A DNA stretch of 64,000 bases from Rosa chinensis (lineage: Eukaryota > Streptophyta > Magnoliopsida > Rosales > Rosaceae), in NCBI RefSeq assembly GCF_002994745.2, contig NC_037092.1, forward strand, positions 18,901,501-18,965,500. The letters are read 5' to 3'. Numbering within the stretch: the first letter of the stretch is position 1; every line of letters starts with the position of its first letter. A program made the translations under genes and the position numbers. Under the pieces are notes generated by a model. It did not search any database and was not told the origin of the DNA. It saw only the letters and a program-made list of their open reading frames with translations. Positions 1-10,915 of the stretch are shown piece by piece.

Positions 1-377
1 CGGTCTTCAACTCTCCGATGCCTAAGTTAGTCAATGTATTTATGTTGACAAAGTAACAGTAGGTAAGTATTGAATGCGTAATAAATGAGGAGAGAGGAGA
101 GGACCTTTTATAGGTGAGGAAGAGGATGATCTTCTCCTTGTTTTCGATGTGGGACTGATGGTGCTTCAGTTCCCAGTTTCAGTAGCTTCTGATGCCATCT
201 TGACACGGCGCGTGGCGGCGCGTCGGCGGTGCTTTGGGGTTGATCCGGGGCTCAGGCGGTAACCCGGCTAACTGTCTTTACGTCAGTCACTCATATGGTG
301 GGCGTTGGTACCCCCGGTGGTACCATGAGCGTGGCTCATTATAGCTAATTATGCTTGCAAATGGACATGCATGTACA
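1..377 (-). repeat. 3' LTR of the Tat-type element (partial)
   Basis: Positions 1-377 match 11054-11430 base for base. The LTR terminus on this side is the ATGTACA at 371-377. The rest of the repeat (138 bases, judged from the other copy) is beyond the window edge. The minus-strand TATA-like sequence is also present in this copy. Confidence 0.97.
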
Positions 378-392
378 AGTCCCCCAAATCCC
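378..392 (-). other. polypurine tract of the Tat-type element
   Basis: On the minus strand the sequence reads GGATTTGGGGGACT and then enters the 3' LTR (TGTACATG...). Its position and purine content are those of a plus-strand primer for reverse transcription. Confidence 0.8.
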
Positions 393-991
393 CAGTCAAG
401 GAGGGCAATCTTGGTTGGGGAGTTGATCGGCGGTTTGAAGCGTTTCTCCCGCTAGACTTTGCAGAAGCATAATTAGCGTCAGTGCGTTGTCAACCATGGA
501 TTTATTGAGCAAACGCTTTGTGCCCTTTCGGGTGGGCCCCTGCTAGGCCCCCAGGGAGTCCCCCACTCCCCGGCTAAGATGGACCTCCGGATGGTCGTTG
601 TTATTGTTTGTTGAGGGGGAGCTGCACGGAGCAGCGCTGCACGGAGCAGAGGGTGTTGGGTTGCGAGCCCAATCTTAGCACCCAGGTGACGGGGGTCAAC
701 GTACCTGATCAGGGCTGTCGTAGACTGTTGACTAGTCCCCGTGTCCCGTAGGGACATTCTGACCGTAACTCCGCGTGGCGGCGTTGTCAGAGAGGCGTGG
801 CCTCGGGATCCGCCGCTGGCGGAAGTCCCCCCGCTAGATGTAGCAGGAAGCAGCGTCAAGTAGACGTGCTTGGTATTTTATTGAGCGGTGTTGCGCTGAA
901 TAAAGTACGCAGCTTGTCAGATGAGAAATGGGGTCAGCCAGCGGTGCGCTGTGTCGCGGAGGACGCCCCGTTTACCAAATGAGGAGAGAAG

Positions 992-1256
992 CTCCGCCGG
1001 CGGGGTTTCGCTCAGCGGAGACTCCGTCACTTGGGAGATGCAAGTGAGGATCCGCTGGCGGGGTTTCGCTCAGCGGAGACTCCGTCACTTGGGAGATGCA
1101 AGTGAGGATCCGCTGACGGGGTTTCGCTCAGCGGAGACTCCGTCACTTGGGAGATGCAAGTGAGGATCCGCTGACGGGGTTTCGCTCAGCGGAGACTCCG
1201 TCACTTGGGAGATGACAAGTGAGGATCCGCTGGCGGGGTTTTCGCTCAGCGGAGAC
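992..1256. repeat. 58-bp tandem repeat in the 3' region of the Tat-type element
   Basis: A 58-bp unit containing CTCAGCGGAGACTCCGTCAC and GATCCGCTGGCGGGG recurs at 1011, 1069, 1127, 1185 and about 1244. The last copy carries small insertions and the array fades at both ends. Short minisatellites of this kind are common in the 3' untranslated part of Tat/Ogre elements. Short ORFs across it (921-1163 plus, 1085-1309 minus) are repeat artefacts. Confidence 0.9.
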
Positions 1257-2016
1257 TTGCCATGGTTGGGGGGTTTACTTGTCAGGTGGTGACTTCCCTT
1301 GGAAGCCAAAGAATGATGACGGTGGACACGTGGCTAACTCTGAGAGGGTTAGCGTCTGGAGGCTTGCCTCCTAAGCCTAGCCGTCTTCTCGTCATTAATG
1401 CGAGTAATGATGGATCTCGTAACCGAGGCGACGCCTCGGTTAATCCAGGGAGTTAATGAAGACGTGGGACACGTGTACGGTTGGTACGTGATGTAGTTTT
1501 GTAGCGGACGGCTCAGGATTATTTGATGTTGACATAAAAAAGGGGGGAACTGAGCGAGTTTCGACATTTCTGGAAAATCTTCAAATCTGAGTTGCCTGCT
1601 TCGAACCTTGTTCGCCTGCGAATTGCGAAGGAGATCTCCGGGCCTGCGTGGAGTAGTCGGACTGGAGAGGACGAACACTGTTAGTGAAGACGAACTGCAC
1701 TCCAAAGTCTTCGACGTGAGGTTGGTATTTCGGATCCTCTTCCTGTTTCATTGAATCTGCAATGGTGGTTTCTGGGTTTTGGTATTTCTGTTAATGGTAT
1801 GATACTGCCTCTGTGCTGTTTTCGGAGGGTGTAGGGAGAGATTTGAGGGAGGTTATGGTGTTTGACAGAAAGTTGGGGTTTTGGGTTTTGCTAGACGGTC
1901 TAATCTGGGTTGAGCGTGCGGTTGTTTTTGTTTTGGTATTTTTGTGGGTAGTTGTTCTTGGCATCTTTGGCTGTATCTGATGTGAGAGTAGGTTAGATCT
2001 GTATTTGTGCTAACTG
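1257..2016. other. noncoding stretch upstream of the antisense gene
   Basis: No convincing ORF is present. The stretch lies between the tandem repeat and the first exon of the plus-strand gene, so it probably holds that gene's promoter and leader. No clear TATA box was identified. Confidence 0.4.
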
Positions 2017-4739
2017 ATGTGGGTTTTAGGGTTTGGGATGGCCAACGTCATAGATATTTCGAGCAGTGAGGATTCCGGGTCTGACGTGTCGTTCAGCGTG
2101 GCGGATATGACCTTTATTGACTCGTTGCGTCCGTCTGCCCATGCAGGAACCTCACTGCCAGAACCGCTTGAAGTTGAGCCACTTCGGACCATCCCCTGGG
2201 AAATAGCTATGGATCGTGGCTCGCGACCAGAGAGCTCTAGGGCGGGTGAGTTGGCTAGGCGTGACGAGCGCTTGGCGAGCAATAGCGCTGCTAGCGGCTC
2301 CGCTGGCGAAGGGGAAGCGCCGGGCCAAAATGTCGAGTCGGCGTGGTACCTCTCAGATGGCACCGCCGTCGACGAGGCAGGTGGGCGGATGGATGCCGCC
2401 GCTGTTAACCGGATGAAGCGGACGTTCCGGTTGCCGGGCTCAGTGAAGCTGCGCCCCCCGACAGCGGATGAGAAGGCCTCGATGCTCCCAGCGGGATGTG
2501 CTGCCGTGCACGAGGCCATATTCCGCCAAGGAGTGACATTCCCGCTAGTGCCCAATCTCCAAATTCTTGTGTGCGAGTTTGGGCTTGCCTTTGGGCAGAT
2601 CTGTCCCAACATGTGGCGGTTGCTGTTGGCGATGAACTCCCTGTGGCGCTTGTCGGGGTGCGAGGGGCCTACCGTGGCGGAAGTGCTTCACTTCTACGAG
2701 CTAGTGTATGTGAAGCGCCGAGGTTGCAGAGGGTGCGTGAACCTAAGCCGCCGCCAGGGAGCGCCCAAGTTGATTGAGAATTTAAGGGACTCAATGTCCT
2801 ACTGGCGGGGGACTTTCTGCGTCGCCACAGATGGCTGGGAGTACCATACTAGGTCGAATGTGGAGGGGCCGACGTTTAAGACTAAGTCGGAATTCCAGCC
2901 CATCCGAGGTTGGCAACTGGTTTCCGCTAAAACTAACTGGCGGTTTCAAACTTTTGCAAACCTGCGGTTTTTGCTAATGATTATTGTGTTTGTGCAGCGG
3001 GACTAAGGTATATTCTGACGCGCGAAGAGGAGTGTCGCGTGGCGAGGATCCGCGGCTGCTGGCGGAACCGCAATTTGCTTGACTTCCGTCTTCTGACCGG
3101 TTGGGAATTGCTGGTCGACCTGGGGCTAACTCGCTCTATTGGTGAGAGCCACTCCGCCACACCTCATCATTTTTTTTTTTTTTTTTTTTTTTTTAATCCG
3201 GACTGACGGGTGTTTGTGTTTTTCTTTTCAGAAACCCCGCCCGGTAACAAATCCAGTCGCGACGCTTTCGAAAAAGCAATGGATCGCGCCGAGATAGAAA
3301 ATTTTCTGGAGGCTATGTATGCCGAGGGGTTGGCGGCCCAGCAGACGGTGGTGAACCCGGAGACGCTGGTGCTGAGCCAGTCTGAGGTTGCGGTGGAGCT
3401 GCCGATGCCGCACCACTCCCACCTGGGTGAGGATGGCCTGCCGGTAGTGCAGGCGGACACTCAAGTGGGTGGCGGGGAGAGGGGGAATGTTGGTACAAGG
3501 CCGCGGGAGCGGATGCCTACCACCCGGCGCGGTCCTCAAAAGAAGACGGTGCAGCCGACGGTGACTGCCACCGAGTCCCGGGGTGAGCCGCCGGTGCGGG
3601 TGACGAGGACCGCTGCTGGGACACAACGGGCGTTGGAGAGAAAACGCCGGCAGCCTGACTCCCCCGTCGAGGAAGAGGAAGAAGAGGTGGTGATCGGAGT
3701 CCGCCAACAAAAGAAGGCTCGAGAAGCTGCGTCGAAGGGTGCAGTGGCGGAGGGGGAGGCAGCAGCCGTCAGTGATCTGGACTCCTTTGCCGAGTATGCG
3801 CCATTCATGACAGAAGGGGAGCGGGCGTTCCTTTTCCATTTGTGCGAGCGGCTGGGGTTCGGGGGTCTGGCGGGCATATCGCGCCCGACGGCAATTGACC
3901 AATCGCCCTTCAGCTCGGCGTTTGGTCAAATATCTGCGGGGTTACATGATATGTTCGAGGCGGCGTCTAAGCAGCCCCGGATTGAGGAAGAGCTCAGGGG
4001 GGAGATCGGAGGTCTCCAGAGGGAGCTGGCGGAGGCCAAGGAGAGATTGGTGGAGGCCGAGCAGGGGCTGGCCAAGGCGGAGTGTGACTATGCGGACGCC
4101 CGCGGCAAGCTTAATGCGGCCATAAGGCGGGACCTGGAGAGGAATGAACGCGTCTCCCAGTTGGAGCAGGAGATCGCATTGCTGCAGGAGCGGATAGCCG
4201 CTAAAGATAAGAAGCTCATCATTGTGCAGCGGGAGTCTGCCGCCAGACTGGGTGAGATGCAGCGGCTGGACGGGGAGGTCAACCGCCTGAAAAATGAACA
4301 GAGTTCTTCTGCAGCCGCCGCCGTTGAAGCGTTCAAGATGTCGGCGGAGTATAAAAAGACATTGACCGAAGCGGCGAAGTCTGGGGCCCGGGCAAATATA
4401 GACATGTTGACGCGGAAGGGCGCCATTGACTTTGTAAAGGCGTCACAGCCCGACGTGCCGGTGGTCGAGGGTGTCCCGCCGGAGACAGAAGTCGTGCCTC
4501 CCACTGCGGCAGGTACTCATTCGGGCAGCGGGGAAAGTGGCTCCCATCCGCCGGAAAGGTCCCAGCAGACTCCCCAGCAGACCCCGTCGGAGGTGTCACG
4601 TGCCGGATTTCTGGAGGCACACACCCGGGCGGATGGTACAATGGAGACTCCCAGTCCGACAGCTCGAGGGTCCGATCAGGCGAGCCGATCGGTCGTGCCG
4701 CCGCCAGTTGAAGCCGGAGAAGCCGAAGACAACCGCTGA
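2017..4739 (+). CDS. antisense accessory gene of the Tat-type element (putative gypsy-type transposon domain plus coiled coil), three exons
   Basis: Three exons join in frame: 2017-2908, 2998-3141 and 3232-4739, with GT...AG introns of 89 and 90 bases, giving 847 codons. Exon 2 supplies the split codons at both junctions. ATG choices are 2017 and 2038; the second follows better from context. The middle of exon 1 (residues about 155-230, with GLAFGQICPNMWRLL) resembles the plant domain called 'putative gypsy type transposon'. Exon 3 is charged and acidic, has a basic stretch (ERKRRQ) like a nuclear signal, and a long heptad-rich helix (about 3960-4300) that should form a coiled coil. The gene is transcribed opposite to gag-pol, as reported for extra ORFs of Tat elements such as maize Grande. 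Function is unknown. Translation of the intron parts would hit stops, so splicing is required. Confidence 0.7.
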
Positions 4740-5153
4740 AGCCAGCTGAGACTTCCATAGGGTTTTTTTTTTTTTCACTGTAATAACGAACTATTTTGGG
4801 TGGGGAGTCCCAGCCCTGAAATGAAATTTCAGAGTTTGACGTTTGTCATGATGTGTTTGTACCGCTAGAGTTTTGACGTAGAGATTTTTCTTTTGCCAAG
4901 CAATGAAACATTAAAGGAATTAAAATTGGTCCAAGTGCACCACGTAGCGGACGTGGTCCGCTGACGATTCCTGGCGTTGCCAGTTGCCCTCAGTGCTAGA
5001 CTTGGTAACAATGGTTTGAATAATTCCTCGTTTCATTGATAGCTGACTGATCAGCGTTTACAAAAGAGGGGTAGTACCCGTTGGGTAGCTTCCCTTAGCT
5101 AAATATTGAACAAAAATTTAGCTAAGTCAAGATGCTCTTGGGTAGCGGCATGA
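4740..5153. other. noncoding gap between two convergent genes of the Tat-type element
   Basis: About 410 bases separate the stop of the plus-strand gene from the stop of gag-pol on the minus strand. The stretch should hold the 3' end of the antisense transcript. No ORF or repeat was seen. Confidence 0.5.
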
Positions 5154-8100
5154 CTATTTGTAATAATACCGAAGGTGTTCGGTATTCCAAGGGTGGGTCG
5201 TTGTGACGCCATCCTTGTCCATTAAGTAGAAGGTGCCTGGGCTAACGACTTCCACAATTTTGTACGGACCTTCCCAAGTTGGGCGAAGCTTTGTTGGCGG
5301 TGGAATGACTTCCTTCATTACCCAGTCCCCCAGTTGGAGGTTCCGGGCCTTGACTCTGGCGTTGTAGAAACGCGATACCCGCTGCTTGTTTTGCAGGTTG
5401 CATAGGTGGGCCCTGTGTCGCCTTTCCTCCAGGAGGTCCTTGTCCAGGTTGATGCCGTCAGTGTTGGTCTCTGGGCGGTAGCCCTCGACTCTGGCGGTAG
5501 GTTGAGAGACCTCAATGGGCAGGACAGCCTCCGTTCCGAACATCATGCAGAAGGGAGTTTCACCTGTTGCGGAAGTTGGGGTTGTTCTGATGGCCCATAG
5601 AACTTCCGGGAGTTTCTCCGCCCATAGACCCTTTGCTTTGTCGAGTTTTTTCTTCAGCAGCCTTTTGATTATCTTGTTTGCTGCTTCGACCTGACCGTTG
5701 GTCTGGGGGTGGGCGACAGATGCAAAACTCATCTTAGTACCCAAGTTGGCGGTGAAAGAGATGAGCTCCTTGTTGTTGAATTGTGTGCCATTGTCGGTGA
5801 TTATCGTGTGTGGGACACCGTAACGGCAGTAGATGTTCTTCCAGAGGAAGTGAATTACCTTGGCGGTAGTTATTGCTGTTAGTGGTTCCGCCTCTATCCA
5901 CTTGCTGTCGTAGTCGATAGCCACTATAATGTACTTGAACTGGCCCTTGGCGGTTTGAAATTTTCCCATCAGATCCAGGCCCCAAGTTGAGTGGATCCAT
6001 GGGGCGACGATGACCGATAGTGGTTCCGCCGGTGCATGCGGGATGTCAGCAAATTGTTGGCACTTGTGGCATGATCTTGCTACCTGGCGGGCATCGTCGC
6101 CGAGAGTAGGCCAAAAATAGCCTTGTCGCATTGTGCGATTGGCTAAGGATCTGGCGCCTGAATGGTTTCCGCATTCTCCGCTATGAATTGCTGCCAGAAC
6201 GACCTTTCCCTCCTCTGGGGTTAGGCAGCGGAGGTTGGGATGGGTGAATCCCTGGCGGTACAGCTTGCCGTTCTGGATGTTGTAGCGGGTTGCCCTCCGC
6301 TGGAGTTGTCGCGCCTTAACCTTGTCGTCCGGCAATGTGCCGTTGCGCTTGTACTCGATGACTTCGTCCATCCAGCTGGTATTGACCTCAATGTTGAAGA
6401 TCTCCGCCAGGGTTTTTGTGATACTTGGCTTGTCAAGACATTCCACTCTTGTGTCCGCTGGACTCTGATGTGGCTGGGCGGTTGCTAGCCTTGCCAGTGA
6501 ATCAGCCTTGGCGTTCTTTTCCCTGGGGATTTGTGTGATGTTATGAAATTTGAATTTCTTGAGGAGTGTCTTAACGTACCCCAAGTATGCCGCTAACTGT
6601 TGGTCCTTGGCCTGGAAGCTGTCATTGACCTGATTAACGACCAACTGGGAATCACTAAAGATGTTGACGCTGTCAGCCCCTGAATCGATGGCGAGGAGTA
6701 GGCCGGCAATGAGTGCTTCGTATTCCGCCATGTTGTTGGAGGCTTTGAAGTTGAATTTTAGTGCGTATTCCACATTCAGCCCCCCAGGGCCCGTGAGGAT
6801 GACTCCTGCGCCGCTGGCCTTGGCGCTGGCGGAGCCGTCCACATGCAGGTTCCAATCTGATTGTAGGGGAGCTGGCTCCTTAGCGGTGACCATTTCCGTC
6901 CCGGGCTCATTCTCCGTGCTGGGACTGGGCTGGCGCTCAGTGAGCTCGGCGATGAAGTCCGCTACCGCCTGACCCTTCATGGCGGTTCTTGGCTTGTAGT
7001 CTATGTCAAATTCACTGAGCTCGATGGCCCACTTGCTGAGGCGCCCTGAATGTTCAGGGTTCTGCATTACCTGTCTCAGTGGTTGATTGGTCAGCACGTG
7101 GATTGTGTGCGCTTGAAAATACTGGCGGAGGCGCCTGGCGGCAACGATGAGTGCAAGAGCTAGCTGTTCTAAGGGTGGATACCTTGTTTCTGCCCCGTTC
7201 ATGCCCCTGCCGGCGTAGAAAACTGGGAGCTCGTCCTGTCCCTCCCGCCGGACAATGGCGCAACTCACCGCTGATACCGATACCGCTAGGTATATGAACA
7301 GTGTCTCTCCTTGCACAGGGATAGAGAGTAGTGGGACTGCCGCCAGGTAATCCTTCAAGCCCTGAAACGCCGCCTGACATTCTGGGTTCCAGTTGATGAC
7401 TTTCTTGTGAGTTGTTTTGAGTAGTTTGAAAAATGGGGCACACCTGTCAGTGAGCCTGGAGATGAATCGAGAGAGGGCGGTTAACTTGCCTTGGAGGCAT
7501 TGGACGTGTACCTTATACTCAGGGTCTGCCAGGTCGAGTATGGCCTGCACCTTGTCCGGGTTAGCCTCGATGCCTCGTTCACTGACGATATAACCCAGAA
7601 ATTTGCTGGCGGTGACGCCAAAGAAGCATTTTTCTGGGTTGAGGCGCATGCCATAGGCCAGGAGGATGGTAACTATGATCTTGAGGTTTGCCACGTGTCC
7701 GCTGGCTTTTATACTCTTGACCAACATGTCGTCCACGTAGACCTCGATTATCTTGCCCAAATGCTCAGCGAACATAGCATTCATCAGCCGTTGATAAGTT
7801 GCTCCGGCGTTCTTCAGACCGAAAGGCATAACATTGTAGCAATAGAGGCCCTTGTCGGTGGTGAAGGTGGTACACTCCTGATCGCTGGGATGCATCTTGA
7901 TCTGATTGTAACCGGAGAAAGCGTCCATCATGCTGAGGAGTTCATGCCCGGCGGTTGCGTCAACCAGCTGATCAATGCGTGGGAGAGGGAAACTGTCCTT
8001 TGGGCACGCCTTGTTGAGATTTTTGAAGTCGACACACATCCGCCACTTGCCGCTAGGCTTCTTGACCATGACCAGGTTGGAGATCCATTGGGGATAGATT

Positions 8101-10862
8101 ACCTGGCGGATGAATCCAATGCCCTGGAGTTTGGCGACCTCTTCTCCTATGGCGCGGTATTTTTCCTCGTCGAAGGCCCTTCGCCTCTGCTTGATGGGAT
8201 GGAAGGATGGCTTAATGGTTAGTTTGTGTGTGATGATTTCGGGAGAGATACCTGGCATGTCCGCATATGACCATGCGAAAACGGCGGCGTTGTCCCGCAG
8301 GAATTGAGTAAGTTCTGCGGCTACCTCTGGGTCTAGCTGAGCTCCTATGCGGACTGTCCGCTCTGGGTGCTCGTCAGAGATGCTGATGACCTTCAACGAT
8401 GTTTCAGGATTGACCGGTTCCTTCCTTACGTATTTCTCCTCCTCATCCCTAGGATCCTCGAAGATATCCGGTGGCGGTGCCTGATTTCCTACCGTTAGGA
8501 TTTCGTGGCGGCGGGTTGACCGCGCAATGGTGGTAGAGTAGCATTCTCGTGCCAGTTGCTGACTTCCCCTGACACAGCCTGTGCCGTTGGGTGTGGGGAA
8601 CTTCATGAGAAGCATGTATCCGGCGATGATGCATTTGAGCTTGTTGAGTGCCGGCCGTCCTATGATGGCGTTATACGAACTGAAACAGTCCACAATTATA
8701 AATTCGGTATGTGCCTCCGCCATACATGGACTGGAGCCGATGGTTAACCGCATGTAGTCAGAGCCCAGCGGTTGAGTGATATCGCCGGAGAAGCTAAGCA
8801 ACGGCTCATGGTCTTGTAGTAGTTTCTTGTTCCGCTTAAGGTTGTTGTAACAACCGCTGAATATGACATTGACAGCAGATCCGCTATCCACCAAGATTCT
8901 TCCTACTGACCATCTGTCGAGAATGGCATCGATCAGGAATGGGTCGTCATGGGGTAGATGCACTCCTCGCTCCTCCTCCTCTGAGAAGGTGATGGGCTCC
9001 CAACCAGACTTTGGGAGTTTGGTGGATCTCTCGTAGCGGATGTTACAGACTTCCTTTGGGTGATTGGCGCGTGCGTAACGCTTTCTTGCCCTGTGAGACA
9101 TGTTGGTGATTGGAGCCCCGCCGTCGATGGTGTTGATGCGGCCCAGTGGCTCAATGTTGGCAATCACAGGTGGCGGTTGGCGCACCTTGAATTGATCCAT
9201 CTTGCCGTCCCGGTATAGGGTCTCAATGGTTGTTTTGAGAGCGTTGCAACTGTTGGTATTGTGACCGCTGTCCTCGTGGTACTTGCACCACATGCCGGTG
9301 TTTCTTGGCTTACCCTTTTTGGGGAATCTCGGCGAGGGTGGCGGTGGTATCTGATCCTTGCACTGATTGTAAATCTCCTCGTACGAGGCTGTGAGGACGG
9401 TGAACACTGCATACCGCTGAGAGGATTCCGTCTGCTTGTTGCGATTGTCCCCCTGGGATTGGCGGTTGCCCTTGTAGTGGTTGTCTTTCTGCCTCTTGCT
9501 TTGGTAACCGCCCTGCTGCCACTCCCTCTTCTTGTCAGCTGGCGGTGCAGTGGGGGCTTTGCTGGCGGTCTCTTGATGGCTGGAGGAGGGTTGAGATGAC
9601 TTTGTTGGTGTTGCTGGTGGCGGTGGGGTTTCTCCATATGTGATAAACTCTGCCTGGGCATGAATGACCGCCTCACTCATAAGGTGATCATACGCCGCAT
9701 TTGGATGATTGTAGTTGAGGTGATATAGGAATGGTCCCTTGAGGAGTCCCTGCTTGAAAGCCGCCGAAGCCATTGTTTTATCGAGATCGCGGCACTGAGA
9801 TGCTGCCGCTCGCCATCTTGTGACGAATGCCTTCAATGATTCGTCCCCTCCCTGTCTGACGCCAAACAACTGGCTCGTGTTGTGATGACCGGCGGACAAC
9901 AAGATGAATCGAGAGAGGAAAGCATGAGATAATGCGTGGAATGAGTCGATGGACCCCGGCGGACACTCGAAAAACCAACTCATTGCCTCACTATCCAGCG
10001 TTTCGCTGAACAAGTGGCACAGGGTGGCGTCATCAAATCCCTTGTTGTTGGTGACCTTCTTGAACGTGTCCATGTGGACGAAGGGATCGGTCTTACCGCT
10101 ATAATGTGACATTTTTGGGGTCTTTGCAAATGCTGGTCTGACGGCTTGCAAAATTGTGGCGGTGAATGGGCCTGGCCTGGACGCGAAGAGTGGGTTTGGG
10201 GCTGGCGCCGGGGTGCCTGCCTCCGCCAGGATTAATCTCCGTTCTAACTGCTGCATCCTCTCCAAAATTTGGGTGGTTGCGTCGCCCGCGGGGCCCGCTC
10301 GGGCGTTCCGCGGATCGAACCCCCGACCGGGAATGGGTAGATTACCCTCAGTCCTTGTTCTAGTCCTCGAGTGGTGGGTGCGCAGCGATGACTCCGCCTC
10401 CTGCTCCGGCAGGTGTGGGATAGGGGGTGGTCCCATTCCTGCCAGCTCAGGTGGGCTTAGCGGTACCTGCATTTGCACGATGGGTCCTATACCAGCGGTA
10501 GGCCGGCTGTGTCTGGTGCTGTGTGACTGCTCACTTCGTGCAGGGTTGGCGTTTGCGTCCAGCGTTCGCCTTAGCTCGTCGAAACGTGTCATCAGCGTGG
10601 CCACTTGGTTTTGGGCCTCCGCCTTCTCCTTGCGTTCCTGCTCGCGCTCTCTGTTTGCTTTGTGGAGGTCCGCCAGCGCCAATTCATACAAGGCGGTGAG
10701 GTCCTGACCTGGGGGACGGCTGCTGCTTGGATTTGTTTCACCGCCTGGGTTGACCGGGGTGTTGAATAGTGCACTGTTGATGCTTACCGCTGGGCGGGCG
10801 GGTTGGGGAACGGCGGACTGGTCTGCCTGCTCCCCGATATTTCCCCCGCTACCGTTAGTCAT
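5154..10862 (-). CDS. Gag-Pol polyprotein, Ty3/Gypsy Tat type, intact
   Basis: A single ORF of 1902 codons encodes all retrotransposition activities. Gag core is at about residues 250-400; a zinc-knuckle variant (C-X2-H-X4-H-X4-C) at 526-539; aspartic protease DSGS at 659-662; reverse transcriptase at about 890-1090 with YVDD at 1042-1045. The first RNase H lies at about 1185-1300 and reads LTNQPL where many elements have LTDHKPL. A second, archaeal-like RNase H follows at about 1336-1460 (HVDGSA, MAEYEAL, SDSQLV, ADSLARLA). Integrase has an HHCC finger at 1560-1601 and D1630, D1690 and E1726; a GPY-type motif lies near 1865. No chromodomain was seen. There are no internal stops, so the element may still be autonomous. 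The start at 10862 is 54 bases downstream of the LTR edge. Confidence 0.96.
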   Translation of the reverse strand: MTNGSGGNIGEQADQSAVPQPARPAVSINSALFNTPVNPGGETNPSSSRPPGQDLTALYELALADLHKANREREQERKEKAEAQNQVATLMTRFDELRRTLDANANPARSEQSHSTRHSRPTAGIGPIVQMQVPLSPPELAGMGPPPIPHLPEQEAESSLRTHHSRTRTRTEGNLPIPGRGFDPRNARAGPAGDATTQILERMQQLERRLILAEAGTPAPAPNPLFASRPGPFTATILQAVRPAFAKTPKMSHYSGKTDPFVHMDTFKKVTNNKGFDDATLCHLFSETLDSEAMSWFFECPPGSIDSFHALSHAFLSRFILLSAGHHNTSQLFGVRQGGDESLKAFVTRWRAAASQCRDLDKTMASAAFKQGLLKGPFLYHLNYNHPNAAYDHLMSEAVIHAQAEFITYGETPPPPATPTKSSQPSSSHQETASKAPTAPPADKKREWQQGGYQSKRQKDNHYKGNRQSQGDNRNKQTESSQRYAVFTVLTASYEEIYNQCKDQIPPPPSPRFPKKGKPRNTGMWCKYHEDSGHNTNSCNALKTTIETLYRDGKMDQFKVRQPPPVIANIEPLGRINTIDGGAPITNMSHRARKRYARANHPKEVCNIRYERSTKLPKSGWEPITFSEEEERGVHLPHDDPFLIDAILDRWSVGRILVDSGSAVNVIFSGCYNNLKRNKKLLQDHEPLLSFSGDITQPLGSDYMRLTIGSSPCMAEAHTEFIIVDCFSSYNAIIGRPALNKLKCIIAGYMLLMKFPTPNGTGCVRGSQQLARECYSTTIARSTRRHEILTVGNQAPPPDIFEDPRDEEEKYVRKEPVNPETSLKVISISDEHPERTVRIGAQLDPEVAAELTQFLRDNAAVFAWSYADMPGISPEIITHKLTIKPSFHPIKQRRRAFDEEKYRAIGEEVAKLQGIGFIRQVIYPQWISNLVMVKKPSGKWRMCVDFKNLNKACPKDSFPLPRIDQLVDATAGHELLSMMDAFSGYNQIKMHPSDQECTTFTTDKGLYCYNVMPFGLKNAGATYQRLMNAMFAEHLGKIIEVYVDDMLVKSIKASGHVANLKIIVTILLAYGMRLNPEKCFFGVTASKFLGYIVSERGIEANPDKVQAILDLADPEYKVHVQCLQGKLTALSRFISRLTDRCAPFFKLLKTTHKKVINWNPECQAAFQGLKDYLAAVPLLSIPVQGETLFIYLAVSVSAVSCAIVRREGQDELPVFYAGRGMNGAETRYPPLEQLALALIVAARRLRQYFQAHTIHVLTNQPLRQVMQNPEHSGRLSKWAIELSEFDIDYKPRTAMKGQAVADFIAELTERQPSPSTENEPGTEMVTAKEPAPLQSDWNLHVDGSASAKASGAGVILTGPGGLNVEYALKFNFKASNNMAEYEALIAGLLLAIDSGADSVNIFSDSQLVVNQVNDSFQAKDQQLAAYLGYVKTLLKKFKFHNITQIPREKNAKADSLARLATAQPHQSPADTRVECLDKPSITKTLAEIFNIEVNTSWMDEVIEYKRNGTLPDDKVKARQLQRRATRYNIQNGKLYRQGFTHPNLRCLTPEEGKVVLAAIHSGECGNHSGARSLANRTMRQGYFWPTLGDDARQVARSCHKCQQFADIPHAPAEPLSVIVAPWIHSTWGLDLMGKFQTAKGQFKYIIVAIDYDSKWIEAEPLTAITTAKVIHFLWKNIYCRYGVPHTIITDNGTQFNNKELISFTANLGTKMSFASVAHPQTNGQVEAANKIIKRLLKKKLDKAKGLWAEKLPEVLWAIRTTPTSATGETPFCMMFGTEAVLPIEVSQPTARVEGYRPETNTDGINLDKDLLEERRHRAHLCNLQNKQRVSRFYNARVKARNLQLGDWVMKEVIPPPTKLRPTWEGPYKIVEVVSPGTFYLMDKDGVTTTHPWNTEHLRYYYK

Positions 10863-10896
10863 GGTAACTGTGATGGGATGACCTTCTGTTCAAGGA

Positions 10897-10914
10897 TTCC
10901 CACAGACGGCGCCA
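10897..10914 (-). other. primer binding site of the Tat-type element
   Basis: The minus strand reads TGGCGCCGTCTGTGGGAA one base after the LTR end. The first nine bases match the 3' end of tRNA-Asp; the rest does not, so the primer tRNA is not identified. Confidence 0.75.
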
Positions 10915-10915
10915 A

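Noticed and set aside
992..1256. CRISPR-like array
   Set aside because: The units are directly adjacent with no unique spacers, inside a plant retrotransposon; it is a minisatellite.
7491..8222. A 243-codon plus-strand ORF and other plus-strand ORFs inside 5154-10862
   Set aside because: Shadows of the intact gag-pol frame on the minus strand; no recognisable domain.
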